The notes: generated by a model not told the origin, from the letters alone. 64,000 nucleotides of DNA from Fructilactobacillus florum DSM 22689 = JCM 16035 (GCF_001436645.1 NZ_AYZI01000001.1:1-64000), one strand, 5' to 3'. Positions 23,519-34,479 are shown, numbered from the stretch's first letter. Made by a program: numbers and translations.

Positions 23519-24880
23519 TTACTGATACCGCTCTGAATTACGTTTTTTTTGCTTCTTCTGGGCACGAATCTGATTACGCACAGCAATTTTATGTTGTTGC
23601 TCATCCGTTCGTTTGATGGCCTGCTTAATCTTTTTCTTATACCCGGGTTTGACTTTTTTTTGCTTCTTTTTGATCATTCCCAACGTTGCACCGGTCAATT
23701 GATCATGATGACCACGATAGTTTGCGCGCCGATCACGTTCATAGTAATCAACGAGCTGTCCATTTTTAAGCTGTTTTGGCGTAAACTTAATCCCCATTTT
23801 TTCCAGGGCTGTTATCTGAGAATCATCGTCTGGACCATAGATGGTGATTGCGGTCCCGGGCATCCCATTACGTCCTGTTCGCCCGACTCGATGAATAAAA
23901 TACTCCAAATCGCTCGGCAATTCATCGTTAATTACCAAGGAGACCCCAGGAATGTCGATACCTCTAGCGGCCAAATCAGTGGCAACTACAAACTGGTAAT
24001 CTAGTGCTTGAATCTGTTTCATCACGCGTTTTCGTACCCGCGGTTCCATTCCACCGTGCACTTTGGCAACCCGCAACCCTTGCTCTTGTAAAAAACCCTG
24101 TAGCTGATCAACCCGCTCACGTGTGTTTGCAAAAATCAGAGCCAAGTATGGCTGTCCCATGGTAAGCAACTGGTACAAGAGCTGATTACGATCCTGACCT
24201 TTGTCAGATAACAACCAGTTTGAAACGTCATGATTAATCACCGTTTCCGTCGGGATATCATCAATAACTGGATTCTTCATGTATTTACGCAAAAACGGTT
24301 GCAACTTGGGAGGGATCGTCGCAGAAAAAACCATCATTTGTAAATTTGCTGGCATCCGCGCAGCTAGCTGATCAACGTCACCCAAAAATCCCAAATCTAA
24401 CGTCATGTCTGCTTCATCAATCACTAGTTTGGTAGCTAAATTAAGGGCCAGATGTTGACCACGAGCTAAATCCAATAAGCGTCCGGGAGTCCCAACCACA
24501 ATCTGAGGTTGATCACGCTGTAGTTTTTCAATCTGACGTTCCTTGTCAGTACCACCAACATAATTAGCAATCCCAATTGGATTAGGACTGTGACCAACTA
24601 ATTCTTGGAGGTTATGATAAATCTGATATGCGAGCTCTCGACTAGGAGTTGTGATAATGACTTGCGGTTGCTTGTTCGCCGGTTCAATTGCATTAACTAA
24701 TGGCAATAAAAAGGCGTGCGTTTTTCCGCTACCCGTAGCCGACTTTCCGACCACACTTTGCCCACGTTGAATGGTTGGAATCACTTTCATTTGAATCGGG
24801 GTTGGTCGTTTAAATCCAAGGTCTTGCAAGGCTTCCAGTAAAAATGGTTGCAAATGATAATTTTGAAATGTCGCACCCAT
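23519..24880 (-). CDS. DEAD-box ATP-dependent RNA helicase (CshB-like)
   Basis: The 453-residue RNA helicase shows the Q motif (GFKRPTPIQMKVIP) and Walker A SATGSGKTHAF. TPSRELAYQ, TPGRLLDLA, the VIDEADM DEAD box, FSATIP, and the C-terminal VATDLAARGIDIPGV and HRVGRTGRNG blocks follow. The C-terminal ~60 residues are Lys/Arg/Gln-rich (KKKQKKVKPGYKKKIKQ), suited to RNA binding. Length and position next to nrnA resemble Bacillus CshB, a cold-associated helicase linked to RNA decay and ribosome assembly. It is five bases downstream of nrnA. Confidence 0.93.
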   Translation of the reverse strand: MGATFQNYHLQPFLLEALQDLGFKRPTPIQMKVIPTIQRGQSVVGKSATGSGKTHAFLLPLVNAIEPANKQPQVIITTPSRELAYQIYHNLQELVGHSPNPIGIANYVGGTDKERQIEKLQRDQPQIVVGTPGRLLDLARGQHLALNLATKLVIDEADMTLDLGFLGDVDQLAARMPANLQMMVFSATIPPKLQPFLRKYMKNPVIDDIPTETVINHDVSNWLLSDKGQDRNQLLYQLLTMGQPYLALIFANTRERVDQLQGFLQEQGLRVAKVHGGMEPRVRKRVMKQIQALDYQFVVATDLAARGIDIPGVSLVINDELPSDLEYFIHRVGRTGRNGMPGTAITIYGPDDDSQITALEKMGIKFTPKQLKNGQLVDYYERDRRANYRGHHDQLTGATLGMIKKKQKKVKPGYKKKIKQAIKRTDEQQHKIAVRNQIRAQKKQKKRNSERYQ

Positions 24881-24885
24881 AATGT

Positions 24886-25845
24886 TTAATTCCTTTCTGA
24901 TCGGTAATCACTTACCAGCTGATTTAGTTCTGAAATCACCTGGTTGATTTCATGTTCATCTTTGGCAACCGCCCCACTGGCCAGAGCATGTCCGCCACCT
25001 CCGTGTCGTTTAGCTAATTCATTAATTTCTGGTTCTTTTGACCGCAAGCGGATCCGATAACTCTGATCTTTTTGCTGGACAAAAATCGCCCATGCTACTA
25101 CTGATTTAATATTGCCCGGTAACGGAACCACCGCTGACGTACTTTCATCACCAAGCTCCAGTGACTGAATTATTTGGTTAGTAAGTACCACAAAAGCTGC
25201 TCCAGCAGCAGAAATCGTTAAATTCTGATATACATAGGCTGATAAGTGCGCTAAAGGAACATCGATTTCATCCTCTTTTTCAGCCACGGCGGTTAAAGAA
25301 AAATCGTGTTTAGTCAGTTCACTGGCCACTTGAAAAGTATGGCTGGTAGTTGCTGGATACTTAAATCTTCCCGTATCACCCACAATCCCCGTATAGAGTA
25401 ATTGCGCAGCTTGGTTAGACATTTTTAGTTCAGCAATGGCTGCATAAAAATCATAAATCATTTCTGAAACACTAGAGGCTTGTTCATTGACCCACATTAA
25501 ATCTCCGAAAGGATCATCATTTGGGTGGTGATCAATTTTAATTAAAGCGTCCCCCTGGCGATAGCGCTGATCATCGATTCGCGGTTGGTTGGCGGTGTCA
25601 ACAACTACTACCAGTGCGTGGCGATAGGTTTCATCATCAATCTCATCGGTCTTGCCTAACCACGCTAATCCCGGATACTGCTTTCCCACACAATATACTT
25701 GCTTAGTTGGAAAAGTAGCTCTTAAAATTGCGGCCAATCCCATTTGTGAACCGATGGCATCAGGATCAGGGCGCTGATGCCGATGAATAATAATGGTGTC
25801 GAACTGCTCGATTTTTGCAAAGATTGCTGTTTGGATATTATTCAT
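24886..25845 (-). CDS. nrnA: DHH-family oligoribonuclease / pAp phosphatase NrnA
   Basis: The 319-residue enzyme degrades short RNA oligonucleotides and dephosphorylates pAp. The DHH domain shows IIIHRHQRPDPDAIGSQMG, VVVVDTANQ and KIDHHPNDD; the DHHA1 domain ends in RHGGGGHALASGA. The ATG at 25845 was chosen for the AAGGG upstream and the family-typical start; an upstream in-frame ATG (25890) adds residues without a ribosome site. It forms a pair with the DEAD-box helicase, consistent with RNA turnover. Confidence 0.92.
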   Translation of the reverse strand: MNNIQTAIFAKIEQFDTIIIHRHQRPDPDAIGSQMGLAAILRATFPTKQVYCVGKQYPGLAWLGKTDEIDDETYRHALVVVVDTANQPRIDDQRYRQGDALIKIDHHPNDDPFGDLMWVNEQASSVSEMIYDFYAAIAELKMSNQAAQLLYTGIVGDTGRFKYPATTSHTFQVASELTKHDFSLTAVAEKEDEIDVPLAHLSAYVYQNLTISAAGAAFVVLTNQIIQSLELGDESTSAVVPLPGNIKSVVAWAIFVQQKDQSYRIRLRSKEPEINELAKRHGGGGHALASGAVAKDEHEINQVISELNQLVSDYRSERN

Positions 25846-25910
25846 AGTTTTCCCTTCATATTTCAATGTCAATATCTCAGTATAACGCATCTTTACAAAC
25901 TAGCCAATTT

Positions 25911-27008
25911 CTATTTAACTTCTAGTGGCAAGGTTAAATTAGTAAAATGCAAATTAGCTAAATTTGTCACCGTCAGCCCCAATAACCGAATTCCACCCGG
26001 TTTAGACGGTAGCGTGGTTAGTATCTGCATCGCGGCTTCTTGTAGTTCATCAACATCGTTTGCGAAAAAATCGCTCCGTGTTAACCGCCGAGTGCGCATC
26101 GTAAAATCAGCATAGCGAACTTTTAAAACTAATGTTTTCCCGTGTAGTTGGCTTTTTTGTAATCCAGAGCAAACCTCTTTCGCTAATCTTGATAAGACCG
26201 TTTGAATCGTAAATAAATCCGTCAAAAAATGGCGGAAGGTCTCTTCCTTCCCTAAGGATTTTCGCAGACGCTGTCCGATAACCGGCCGATCATCAATACC
26301 ACGTACCCGCCGATACAAAATATAACCCAACTTACCAAACTGGTTAATTAACAGCGCCTCTGACAACTGGTAAAGATCAGCTCCTGTTTTAATCCCCAGT
26401 TGCTCCATTTTGATGCTAGTCTGTTTGCCCACTCCACGAAAACGCTGAATTGGTAATCGCTTCAAAAATGGTAGCGCCTCCTGCTCGCTAATCATGGTCA
26501 TTCCCGCAGGTTTTTGATAGTCAGATGCTTCTTTTGCTAAAAACTTACAGTATGAAATCCCCGTTGAACAAGTTAAATGGGTCTTTTCCCAAATCTCACT
26601 TTGCAAGAGATGGGCCAACCAGACCGGATTGTCAACGTTCATTCGATTGTCAGTTATGTCGAGATAGGCTTCATCAAGAGCAACGCTTTCAATTTGATCA
26701 GTATACTCATGAAAAATTTGATGAATCTGATCGGAAACCATTCGAAATAAAGTAAAATCAGGCTGAAAGAAAACTGCTTGTGGACACAGTCGTCTAGCTT
26801 GTTCAGCCGGCATGGCGGAGTGAATACCAAACTGACGCGCTCGATAATTAGCGGTAGTAACCACTCCACGACCACCGGTTAAATTAGGATCTTTAGCAAT
26901 CACTAGAGGTTTCGTTTGCAAGCTTGGATGCTCACGCTCGACAACCGAAGCAAAAAACGCATCCATATCAACATGTATGATTTTTCGAAGGGGGTTTTGT
27001 ACCTGCAT
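25911..27008 (-). CDS. dinB: DNA polymerase IV (Y-family)
   Basis: The 365-residue translesion polymerase has the N-terminal [20 protein letters not shown] (first catalytic Asp) and the second acidic site in [11 protein letters not shown]. Helix-hairpin-helix elements ([18 protein letters not shown]) and a little-finger domain follow. A perfect LexA/SOS box lies 25-38 bp upstream of the start, so it is likely damage-inducible. The ATG at 27008 is used although the nearest purine-rich segment is farther upstream than ideal. Confidence 0.95.
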   Translation of the reverse strand: MQVQNPLRKIIHVDMDAFFASVVEREHPSLQTKPLVIAKDPNLTGGRGVVTTANYRARQFGIHSAMPAEQARRLCPQAVFFQPDFTLFRMVSDQIHQIFHEYTDQIESVALDEAYLDITDNRMNVDNPVWLAHLLQSEIWEKTHLTCSTGISYCKFLAKEASDYQKPAGMTMISEQEALPFLKRLPIQRFRGVGKQTSIKMEQLGIKTGADLYQLSEALLINQFGKLGYILYRRVRGIDDRPVIGQRLRKSLGKEETFRHFLTDLFTIQTVLSRLAKEVCSGLQKSQLHGKTLVLKVRYADFTMRTRRLTRSDFFANDVDELQEAAMQILTTLPSKPGGIRLLGLTVTNLANLHFTNLTLPLEVK

Positions 27009-27032
27009 TTAAATCTAAGCCGACCTTTCTTG

Positions 27033-27046
27033 CGAACGTATGTTCT
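27033..27046 (-). promoter_or_regulatory. LexA (SOS/DinR) box upstream of dinB
   Basis: CGAACGTATGTTCT contains GAAC-N4-GTTC, the core of the Gram-positive SOS operator. Its position directly upstream of dinB gives it context. It implies that the host retains a LexA regulon. Confidence 0.85.
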
Positions 27047-27059
27047 AAATTAGTTTAAG

Positions 27060-27088
27060 AAAAAAAGTCTGAAGCGTTTCCAGACTTT
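27060..27088 (-). terminator. Terminator overlapping the end of yajC
   Basis: AAGTCTG and CAGACTT form a stem on the minus strand followed by a long T-run. The upstream arm touches the yajC stop codon. Confidence 0.82.
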
Positions 27089-27461
27089 ATTTATCTGTTG
27101 GTTGCTCATTTTCAGCTGGAGCTGCTGCTGGCTCAGTAGTAGCTTTAGTAGGAGCTGGCTTGGCTGCCGGACCTTCGTCAGAAGCTGGCACCGGTCGATC
27201 GACCTTCGCAATGGCGCCTAAATTAAACCGTAAATAAACACCGTCACAGTCCAAAGACACTAATTTTTGGTCGCGATCAATACTATCAACCGTTCCGTGC
27301 AGACCACCAATTGTAACAACTTGATCGCCCTTTTTCATCGTTTGAAGGGTTTCACGATGCTTTTGCTGCTGTTTTTTTTGTGGTCTAATCATGAAGAAGT
27401 ACATTAGTCCAAACAAAACCACTAAGATTATAATCGAGCTAATTTGTCCCATTTTATTCAC
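27087..27461 (-). CDS. yajC: Preprotein translocase accessory subunit YajC
   Basis: The 124-residue protein has one N-terminal transmembrane helix (SSIIILVVLFGLMYFFMI) and the conserved RPQKKQQQKHRETLQTMKKG. MKKGDQVVTIGGLHGTVDSI follows, then an Ala/Pro/Thr-rich tail. It associates with SecDF-YidC. It lies 45 bp downstream of ruvB; the tgt and queA genes normally found between the two in lactobacilli are missing. Confidence 0.94.
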   Translation of the reverse strand: MNKMGQISSIIILVVLFGLMYFFMIRPQKKQQQKHRETLQTMKKGDQVVTIGGLHGTVDSIDRDQKLVSLDCDGVYLRFNLGAIAKVDRPVPASDEGPAAKPAPTKATTEPAAAPAENEQPTDK

Positions 27462-27506
27462 CTCGTTTTAGTCATTATAACAGATTTATAAATTAGTGCC
27501 TAGCAT

Positions 27507-28517
27507 CTATTCCGTTGCTGTCGGTGGTTTTCTTCCTAAATGTCGAAATCCTTTTTCAGTCACCATCCGACCGCGTGGGGTTCGTTTTAGATAACCCGTC
27601 TGTAACAAGTAGGGTTCAACCATTTCTGTAATCGTTTCAGTCTCTTCGCCTAGATTAGCTGCTAAGGTATTTAATCCTACTGGACCGCCATGATACAAAT
27701 CAATCATCGTCTCCAACAAATGTAGATCGGTTCGATCTAAACCAGCTGGATCAACCCCTAAAGCGGTGAGCGCCTGACGAACGCTTGCCACATCAATTTC
27801 TTGCTTATGCTGAACCTGCGCAAAGTCGCGAATTCGCTTTAAAAGCCGGTTGGCAATTCTAGGCGTCCCCCGCGATCGTAAGGCAATTTCATGCGCACTA
27901 TCCAGCGTAATCTTGATGTTAAAAATCTGAGCAGAACGTCTGACGATTCGTTCAAGCTCCTCGGTAGCATAATATTGCATGTGTTCAACAATCCCAAAGC
28001 GATTTCGAAACGGAGCATCCAACAAACCAGCCCTGGTTGTCGCCCCGATCAAGGTAAATGGTGGTAGCGAAAAATGAACTGGATGCGATCCCGGTCCCTG
28101 ACCTACAACAATGTCAATGTAGAAATCTTCCATCGCCGAATACAGCATTTCTTCAACTACCTTGGGGAGCCGGTGAATCTCATCAATAAAGAGAAGATCC
28201 CCCGGCGCAAGTTCGTTTAAAAGAGCCGCCAGATCCCCACTTTTTTCAATTGCTGGGCCACTGGTAACTCGCAATTTAACCCCCATCTCATTCGCAATCA
28301 CGCTCGCCATGGTCGTTTTCCCCAGTCCCGGTGGCCCATAGAGAAGAACGTGATCTAATGACTCTTGCCGTTGTTTGGCGGCGGCAATATAAACCTGCAA
28401 AGCTTCCTTAATCTTATTTTGCCCGATATAGGTTGCAAATGACTGGGGACGCAACGTCTGCTCTAAATTTTGATCAGTAGTATCACCAGTTTGAGAAATA
28501 ATTCGTTCATCAGCCAT
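27507..28517 (-). CDS. ruvB: Holliday junction branch migration ATPase RuvB
   Basis: The 336-residue AAA+ motor drives branch migration with RuvA. It shows [19 protein letters not shown], Walker [13 protein letters not shown], Walker [11 protein letters not shown], sensor 1 GATTRAG, the Arg finger region [10 protein letters not shown] and the C-terminal winged helix ([18 protein letters not shown]). Ten bases separate it from ruvA. Confidence 0.97.
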   Translation of the reverse strand: MADERIISQTGDTTDQNLEQTLRPQSFATYIGQNKIKEALQVYIAAAKQRQESLDHVLLYGPPGLGKTTMASVIANEMGVKLRVTSGPAIEKSGDLAALLNELAPGDLLFIDEIHRLPKVVEEMLYSAMEDFYIDIVVGQGPGSHPVHFSLPPFTLIGATTRAGLLDAPFRNRFGIVEHMQYYATEELERIVRRSAQIFNIKITLDSAHEIALRSRGTPRIANRLLKRIRDFAQVQHKQEIDVASVRQALTALGVDPAGLDRTDLHLLETMIDLYHGGPVGLNTLAANLGEETETITEMVEPYLLQTGYLKRTPRGRMVTEKGFRHLGRKPPTATE

Positions 28518-28526
28518 CTTATCACC

Positions 28527-29123
28527 TTACTTTGTTAACAATTTTAGACCAGCACGTAAATATGCTTCCGTCGTCTGCACCTCTGACAAATCTAATAACC
28601 GAGTTTGCACCATTTCGAGCTGTTTATCTTTGAAGCCTAACGCTTGTAGCGCACTCAGTGCGTCTTGCAACTGTGGATTAGTATTTGCCGGTTGACTCTC
28701 GAGTGGGTGCTCCGCGGTAGCTGACTCAATCGCTAATTTATCTTTCAAATCTAAAATTAACTGTTGCGCCGTTTTTTTACCGATTCCTGGAAACTTCGTC
28801 AGAAACTTAACATCACTAGTTTGAATGGCCTGAACCAGCCCATCATTGTCATTCCCCGCCATGATTGCTAAGCCACTTTTGGCCCCGATTCCAGAAACAT
28901 TTAGCAACTGCTCATATAAATGCTTATCTTCAAGGGTTGCAAACCCATATAATGCAATATTTGTATCAGAAACGCTCTGATGAATATACAAACGTTGTTT
29001 TGCATCTCCAACCTCATACTGATAAGGATTAGCCACATGAACCAGATAACCAACTCCTGCCACTTCTAAGGAAAGATAGGTTGGCGTAACGCTAGTGATA
29101 ATCCCATCTAAATATTCATACAT
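28527..29123 (-). CDS. ruvA: Holliday junction-binding protein RuvA
   Basis: The 198-residue protein binds four-way junctions and recruits RuvB. It begins MYEYLDGIITSVTPTYLSLE (OB-fold). The two helix-hairpin-helix motifs appear as LLNVSGIGAKSGLAIMA and LTKFPGIGKKTAQQLIL. Domain III (ALQALGFKDKQLEMV) contacts RuvB. It is the third gene in the mutS-mutL-ruvA-ruvB series. Confidence 0.96.
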   Translation of the reverse strand: MYEYLDGIITSVTPTYLSLEVAGVGYLVHVANPYQYEVGDAKQRLYIHQSVSDTNIALYGFATLEDKHLYEQLLNVSGIGAKSGLAIMAGNDNDGLVQAIQTSDVKFLTKFPGIGKKTAQQLILDLKDKLAIESATAEHPLESQPANTNPQLQDALSALQALGFKDKQLEMVQTRLLDLSEVQTTEAYLRAGLKLLTK

Positions 29124-29141
29124 GCTGATTCCTCAGTTTCT

Positions 29142-31031
29142 TTAAAATTCACTTTCTTTACTATCGTGTGTATCTTGAATGCGCTTAAACATTGTCTCTA
29201 AATCAGTGTTTGAGAAGTGTACTAGCACGGGGCGACCATGAGGACAGTTGTATGGATTCTCACACTGAGCCAATCTTTGTAACAATGCCACTGCCTGTTT
29301 TTGATCCAAATGGTGATTCGCTTTAATGGCCTGTTTACAACTTGCCATGATGGCCGTTTGTTCACGAAAATCTGCTATAGAAACCTGACGGTGAACCAAG
29401 ACCCAATCAATTAATTCGCGGATCGTACTTTCTTCCTGACCAGCTTTAATCCAGGTTGGATGCTGATGAACTACAAAACTATTAGAACCAAAGGGCTCTA
29501 ACTGCAGTCCAATGCTAGCCAAAGTCGCTAAATTTTGCTGGATCGTAAGCGCTTCAGCTGCAGAATAATCAAAAATTAGGGGTACTAACAAGGGTTGCTC
29601 AGAATTTTCCACTTTGCCCACTGCAACGCGGAGTCGCTCGTAATTAATCCGTTCCTGCGCCGCGTGCTGATCAATTAAATACAAGCCTTCGTCCCCTTCT
29701 GCCACCAAGTAAGTTCCATGAACCTGTGCCAAGTAACGCAGACTGGGAAAGGTTTTTAGCGCCGTGGGCTGATTTTCAAATGGTGCCCCAGCTGGTTCTT
29801 GAGCGTAGCGCTGTTGAAAAGCCCGCACTGCCGGTTGTTGCAAATCATCACTGGTTTTTACCAAGATCGGAGCGCCCACAACGCTTCTCTGTGTCGATTT
29901 TACTGGCTGGTCTGGTTGAGGAGTAGCTGGTAGCTGAGCGATTGGTGGTGTCGCTTCGGTAAGGTTTAAAGCGACTTCCATTTGATTATGCGCAGAGACC
30001 GTTGTCCTTACTACCTTATTATCCAAAGCTTGGGGAATTAGATTTTGTTTTTGTAATCGCTGACTAATCGTCTCGGTTAAAAATAAGCCCAACTCCTGAT
30101 GGTCAAGCAATCGAACCGCCTGCTTGGTTGGCTGGACATTTACATCTAAACGACTTGGGTCAATTGTCAGTTCCAAAATCACCATGGGAAAACGTCCCAC
30201 CATCAACTTAGAGCCATATCCAGCAATCACAGCTTTACTCAAATCAGCATTGCGCACATAACGACCATTAATAATCAAAGAGATATAATTTCGACTAGCT
30301 CTCGTTAATTCCGGTTTGCCAATATAACCATGAACGATGAAATCATCCGTAGACCGATCTACGGCAAGCAGCTGCTTTAAGATCTGATTATTATAAATGC
30401 CACCAATAACTTGTTGTAAATTACCTCGACCAGCGGTTTGTAATACTTCTTTTTGATTATGCCGAAGCGAAATGGCAATTTGCGGATGCCCGAGTGCTAG
30501 CTGATTAATAGTTTCAGTGATTTTGGCAAGTTCCGTATTGGCTGATTTTAAATAACGACGCCGATGTGGCGTATTATAAAACAAATCAGAAACTACCACC
30601 GTGGTTCCTCGTCGACTGGCAGCTGGCTGTTTTGTTCCCAACTGACCACCCATCACCTGCAACTGAACTCCGGGATGAATCCCGTCAGAAGTTTGCATCG
30701 TTACTTTTGCAATCGAAGCAATACTTGGAAGCGCCTCGCCACGAAATCCCAATGAATGGATTCTGGTTAAATCCTCCGACTGACTAATCTTACTTGTTGC
30801 GTACCTTCGAAAAGCTAACTCAACCTGCTCGGGAACAATTCCTGTTCCATTATCAATCACTTTGATCACTTGGTGATTAGTATCTTCAATTACCACATCA
30901 ATCTTAGTACTCTGCGCATCAATCGAATTTTCTACCAATTCTTTCACGACCGAGGCTGGTCTTTCAATCACTTCTCCAGCTGAGATTTGATCGGCTAACC
31001 TTGTCGATAGTTCATGAATTGCCGTCACCAT
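29142..31031 (-). CDS. mutL: DNA mismatch repair protein MutL
   Basis: The 629-residue GHKL ATPase and mismatch-provoked endonuclease has ELVENSIDAQ, DNGTGI and HSLGFRGEALPSIAS in the N-terminal domain. A Gln/Pro-rich linker (~340-430) separates it from the C-terminal domain. That domain carries the endonuclease motif DQHAAQERINYE, plus SCKQAIKA and CPHGRPVL. It is therefore an active-type MutL like other Firmicutes. It starts two bases after mutS. Confidence 0.96.
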   Translation of the reverse strand: MVTAIHELSTRLADQISAGEVIERPASVVKELVENSIDAQSTKIDVVIEDTNHQVIKVIDNGTGIVPEQVELAFRRYATSKISQSEDLTRIHSLGFRGEALPSIASIAKVTMQTSDGIHPGVQLQVMGGQLGTKQPAASRRGTTVVVSDLFYNTPHRRRYLKSANTELAKITETINQLALGHPQIAISLRHNQKEVLQTAGRGNLQQVIGGIYNNQILKQLLAVDRSTDDFIVHGYIGKPELTRASRNYISLIINGRYVRNADLSKAVIAGYGSKLMVGRFPMVILELTIDPSRLDVNVQPTKQAVRLLDHQELGLFLTETISQRLQKQNLIPQALDNKVVRTTVSAHNQMEVALNLTEATPPIAQLPATPQPDQPVKSTQRSVVGAPILVKTSDDLQQPAVRAFQQRYAQEPAGAPFENQPTALKTFPSLRYLAQVHGTYLVAEGDEGLYLIDQHAAQERINYERLRVAVGKVENSEQPLLVPLIFDYSAAEALTIQQNLATLASIGLQLEPFGSNSFVVHQHPTWIKAGQEESTIRELIDWVLVHRQVSIADFREQTAIMASCKQAIKANHHLDQKQAVALLQRLAQCENPYNCPHGRPVLVHFSNTDLETMFKRIQDTHDSKESEF

Positions 31032-31033
31032 GG

Positions 31034-33604
31034 TTAATCACCATCCTTTTTTTGCAACTGTTGCTGCCACTCGTGAACCTGCTGCATCACAAAAAGCGGA
31101 CTTTTTGCCATCAAATCCAATTGTTTGAGTTGCTGCACCACTTGCTGCACAGCTGGGTTAACTTGTTGATCACCAATCTCAAACAGGGGCAATTGTTGAT
31201 CACTAGCTGGAGCCTGATTTGCTGCTTGGGCTACGCCCGGTTGCTCCTGTTCTAGTTGATTCAAGATAACCTGCGCCCGTTGTAAAAGTGGTGATGGCAA
31301 GCCAGCAAGCTTCGCCACGTTGATCCCATAAGATTTGTCAGCGGGCCCTGGTAATATTTTATGCAAAAACACAAGCTGATCATCCTTTTCAACTGCTCCT
31401 ACATGCACGTTTTGCAATTGAGGCAGGTGGTTCGCAAGGTCGATGAGCTCGTGATAATGCGTTGAAAACAGCGTCTTTGCATGCACATGGTTATGAATGT
31501 ATTCAATGATTGCTTGGGCTAAGGCGACCCCATCATAAGTTGACGTCCCACGTCCCAGTTCATCAAAAAGAATGAGGCTATGCCGCGTAGCCAGTTGGAT
31601 AGCTTGATTGGCTTCTTTCATTTCAACCATAAAAGTACTTTTGCCAGAAATCAAATCATCGGCGGCCCCAATTCTGGTGAAAACTTGGTCAAATATCGGT
31701 AAAGTAGCAGTTTCTGCCGGTACAAAGCAACCCACCTGTGCCAAGATTACTATCAAAGCCAGTTGCCGCATATACGTGCTTTTACCCGACATATTTGGGC
31801 CGGTAATTAATAAAATTGCGGTCTCTGGTCCCATCACGACATCGTTTGGAACATACTGTTGCGCCCCTAAAACTTCTTCCACCACGGGATGACGTCCATT
31901 ATTAATTTGCAAAGTTTCTTGGTCGTTAAACTGGGGACGCGCAAACTGATGTTGCTCACTAATCGTCGCAAAACTTTGTAATACGTCCAGCTCACTAACC
32001 GCGCCCGCTAATTTTTGAACACGCGGAATTTCTAGTTTGATTTGATCACGTAATTTAGTAAACAAGTCATATTCAAGCGTACGTGATTTTTCTTGCGCCT
32101 CTAAAATTAAACTTTCTTTTTCTTTTAATGCTGGCGTAGTAAACCGTTCTGCATTGGTTAATGTTTGTACTCGCTCATAGCGATCCGTCGGCACTTTGGT
32201 CAAATTAACCTTAGAAATCTCAATGAAATAACCAAACACCCGATTATATTTAATTTTTAAATTGTTAATCCCAGTTGCCGCCCGCTCCTGTTGCTCCAGT
32301 TCAGCCAACCACTGGCGACCATGCTGCATCGCATCACGATACTGATCAAGTTTTTCCGAGTAGCCGGGTTTAATTAATCCTCCATCAGTTACAGAAATCG
32401 GTGGTTCTGCAACAATGGCAACCTGAATGGCAGTCTGAACATCGTGACAATCATCTAACCGTTGGAGAATCTTTTGAAACTGCGCTTGCTCTAACTCATT
32501 TAAAACATGCTTAATTTTAGGAATTTGTGTCAGAGAAGTCTGTAGCTGAATTAAATCACGCCCGTTTACTCCACCAAGTGAAATGCGACCAGCTAACCTC
32601 TCTAAATCATAGACCGAAACTAGTGCTTCTCGAAGTTCGTTTCGTTCATAGTAGTGATCTAACAACTCTTGTACCAGCGTTTGTCGCACTTCGATTTGCT
32701 TACGTTGTAGTAACGGTCGTTCCAACCATTGTTTCAGCTTGCGCCCTCCCATAGCGGTCTTAGTATCATCAACTACCCCGAGCAACGTACCGCTCTTCTT
32801 ACCGGTACGAATGTTATGCATTAACTCGAGATTAGCTTGGGAATTATGATCAATTTTAAGATAAGCAGATGGTTGGTATTGCACAGCTGGTTGAATATGC
32901 GATAAACTCCGCTTTTGAGTCGCAGCAACGTACGCCAGTAGTACCTGAACTGCTTGGCGTAACAACTCAGTTTGCAACGTTGACGTCTCAACTGGGATGG
33001 GATCTGCTTCTTTATCTGCATAAGAAATCATCACTCCCATTTGTTTTAGCTGGGTTAAAAGCTCCTTGGGAACGGTCTCATCTACTACAATCTCCTTGGA
33101 GTTCAGATTAGCAACCTCATTGAGCACCTCAAAAGTGGCCGTCAGCTGACACACCTGTAATTCTCCAGTTGAAAGATCTAAAGCCCCCAATCCAAAATGC
33201 TGCCCATCACTGGTAAGACCAGTTAGATAGTTATTATTTTTAGCGGTCTTCGAATTACGTTCAAGCTGAGTTCCCGGAGTGATTACTTGCACCACTGCCC
33301 GCTTTACCATTCCCTGAGCTTGCTTAGGATCTTCTAATTGCTCACACAAAGCGACCTTATAACCCTTGTCAACTAACACATCAATATAAGTTTGGGCCGA
33401 TTGGTGTGGAACCCCACACATTGGAATCGGATGTTCAGCATTATGATTTCTAGCAGTTAGCGTGAGCTCCAAGAGCTGGGCCCCTTTAACTGCATCATCA
33501 TTGAATAATTCATAAAAATCACCAATGCGATAAAATAAAAATGCATCCGGATATTGATCCTTGATTTTTTGATATTGTGCCATCATTGCTGTTTTTGCTG
33601 CCAT
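31034..33604 (-). CDS. mutS: DNA mismatch repair protein MutS
   Basis: The 856-residue mismatch sensor has the N-terminal mismatch-binding Phe-x-Glu motif in [16 protein letters not shown] connector and lever region (~130-560) follows, then the ATPase with Walker [16 protein letters not shown], Walker [17 protein letters not shown] and [10 protein letters not shown]. The C-terminal tail is Gln-rich. It is first in the mutS-mutL-ruvA-ruvB block and follows ymdB by 13 bp. Confidence 0.97.
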   Translation of the reverse strand: MAAKTAMMAQYQKIKDQYPDAFLFYRIGDFYELFNDDAVKGAQLLELTLTARNHNAEHPIPMCGVPHQSAQTYIDVLVDKGYKVALCEQLEDPKQAQGMVKRAVVQVITPGTQLERNSKTAKNNNYLTGLTSDGQHFGLGALDLSTGELQVCQLTATFEVLNEVANLNSKEIVVDETVPKELLTQLKQMGVMISYADKEADPIPVETSTLQTELLRQAVQVLLAYVAATQKRSLSHIQPAVQYQPSAYLKIDHNSQANLELMHNIRTGKKSGTLLGVVDDTKTAMGGRKLKQWLERPLLQRKQIEVRQTLVQELLDHYYERNELREALVSVYDLERLAGRISLGGVNGRDLIQLQTSLTQIPKIKHVLNELEQAQFQKILQRLDDCHDVQTAIQVAIVAEPPISVTDGGLIKPGYSEKLDQYRDAMQHGRQWLAELEQQERAATGINNLKIKYNRVFGYFIEISKVNLTKVPTDRYERVQTLTNAERFTTPALKEKESLILEAQEKSRTLEYDLFTKLRDQIKLEIPRVQKLAGAVSELDVLQSFATISEQHQFARPQFNDQETLQINNGRHPVVEEVLGAQQYVPNDVVMGPETAILLITGPNMSGKSTYMRQLALIVILAQVGCFVPAETATLPIFDQVFTRIGAADDLISGKSTFMVEMKEANQAIQLATRHSLILFDELGRGTSTYDGVALAQAIIEYIHNHVHAKTLFSTHYHELIDLANHLPQLQNVHVGAVEKDDQLVFLHKILPGPADKSYGINVAKLAGLPSPLLQRAQVILNQLEQEQPGVAQAANQAPASDQQLPLFEIGDQQVNPAVQQVVQQLKQLDLMAKSPLFVMQQVHEWQQQLQKKDGD

Positions 33605-33617
33605 CTACTCACCTTCA

Positions 33618-34427
33618 TTACAATGTTTGATAAGGATGTTCTTTGCTAATTAAAAGTGGTCGGATTCGTTTTGCTAAGCCCGTTTTAGCATCCACGCTAA
33701 CTAAACAACCAGAAACCACTCCGCTTCCTGCTTGTTGCACGGCGAACCGAGTTGGACGAGCGGTTAGGAATTTGTTAATAACTGATTCATACGTCATCCC
33801 AATTACCCCCTCGGCTGGTCCGGTCATGCCCGCATCCGTTAGAAAGGCAGTTCCGCGCGGTAAAATCTGGGCATCCGTAGTTTGTACATGCGTATGGGTC
33901 CCAATCATGGCCGTTACCCGCCCATCAAAGTAAAGCGCTAGCGCCTTTTTTTCACTAGTCGTTTCGGCATGAACATCGACAAAGATCACGGAAACTGCTT
34001 GCAACTGCGGTTCTTGCAGTAATTTATCTAAGGCCCGAAATGGATCATCCGTGAGTTCCATAAACACTCGCCCTTGCAAGTTAACCACGGCAACCTGAAC
34101 ACCGTTTACGTTTAAAATGGAATAGCCCTTGCCGGGTACTTGATCACCAGGATAATTTAATGGTCGAACTAGCTGGGGAGTATCCGCAATAAAATCAAAA
34201 ATCTCGGCGTTATTCCAAGCATGATTTCCCAAAGTTACTACATCCGCTCCAGCTGTCATTAATTGTTTGAATAATTTATGACTAATTCCTCGCCCAGTCT
34301 TGGTTACATTCTCTCCATTTACGATGGTTACCTGCGGCTTAAAATCGTGCTTCAAGCGTGGCAAATATTCAGAAACTAGTTCCATCCCTCGTTCGCCAAC
34401 AATGTCACCTAAAAATAAAAACTGCAT
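33618..34427 (-). CDS. ymdB: YmdB-type metallophosphoesterase
   Basis: The 269-residue calcineurin-like protein is a cyclic-nucleotide phosphodiesterase in Bacillus. There it acts with or on RNase Y and affects biofilm and late-adaptive expression. The metal ligands are present: Asp8 (LFLGDIVG), Glu39-Asn40 (VNGENV), Asn68-His69 (TLGNHAW), the His in DVHAETTSEK and both His residues in IGTHTHVQTTDA. It is 87 bp downstream of rny, the usual order. The site looks active, in contrast to the neighbouring RNase Y. Confidence 0.93.
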   Translation of the reverse strand: MQFLFLGDIVGERGMELVSEYLPRLKHDFKPQVTIVNGENVTKTGRGISHKLFKQLMTAGADVVTLGNHAWNNAEIFDFIADTPQLVRPLNYPGDQVPGKGYSILNVNGVQVAVVNLQGRVFMELTDDPFRALDKLLQEPQLQAVSVIFVDVHAETTSEKKALALYFDGRVTAMIGTHTHVQTTDAQILPRGTAFLTDAGMTGPAEGVIGMTYESVINKFLTARPTRFAVQQAGSGVVSGCLVSVDAKTGLAKRIRPLLISKEHPYQTL

Positions 34428-34479
34428 TCGTCTGCCGCCATTTCTGATTTGATGGTTTTATTTTACCATGGATAAAATA

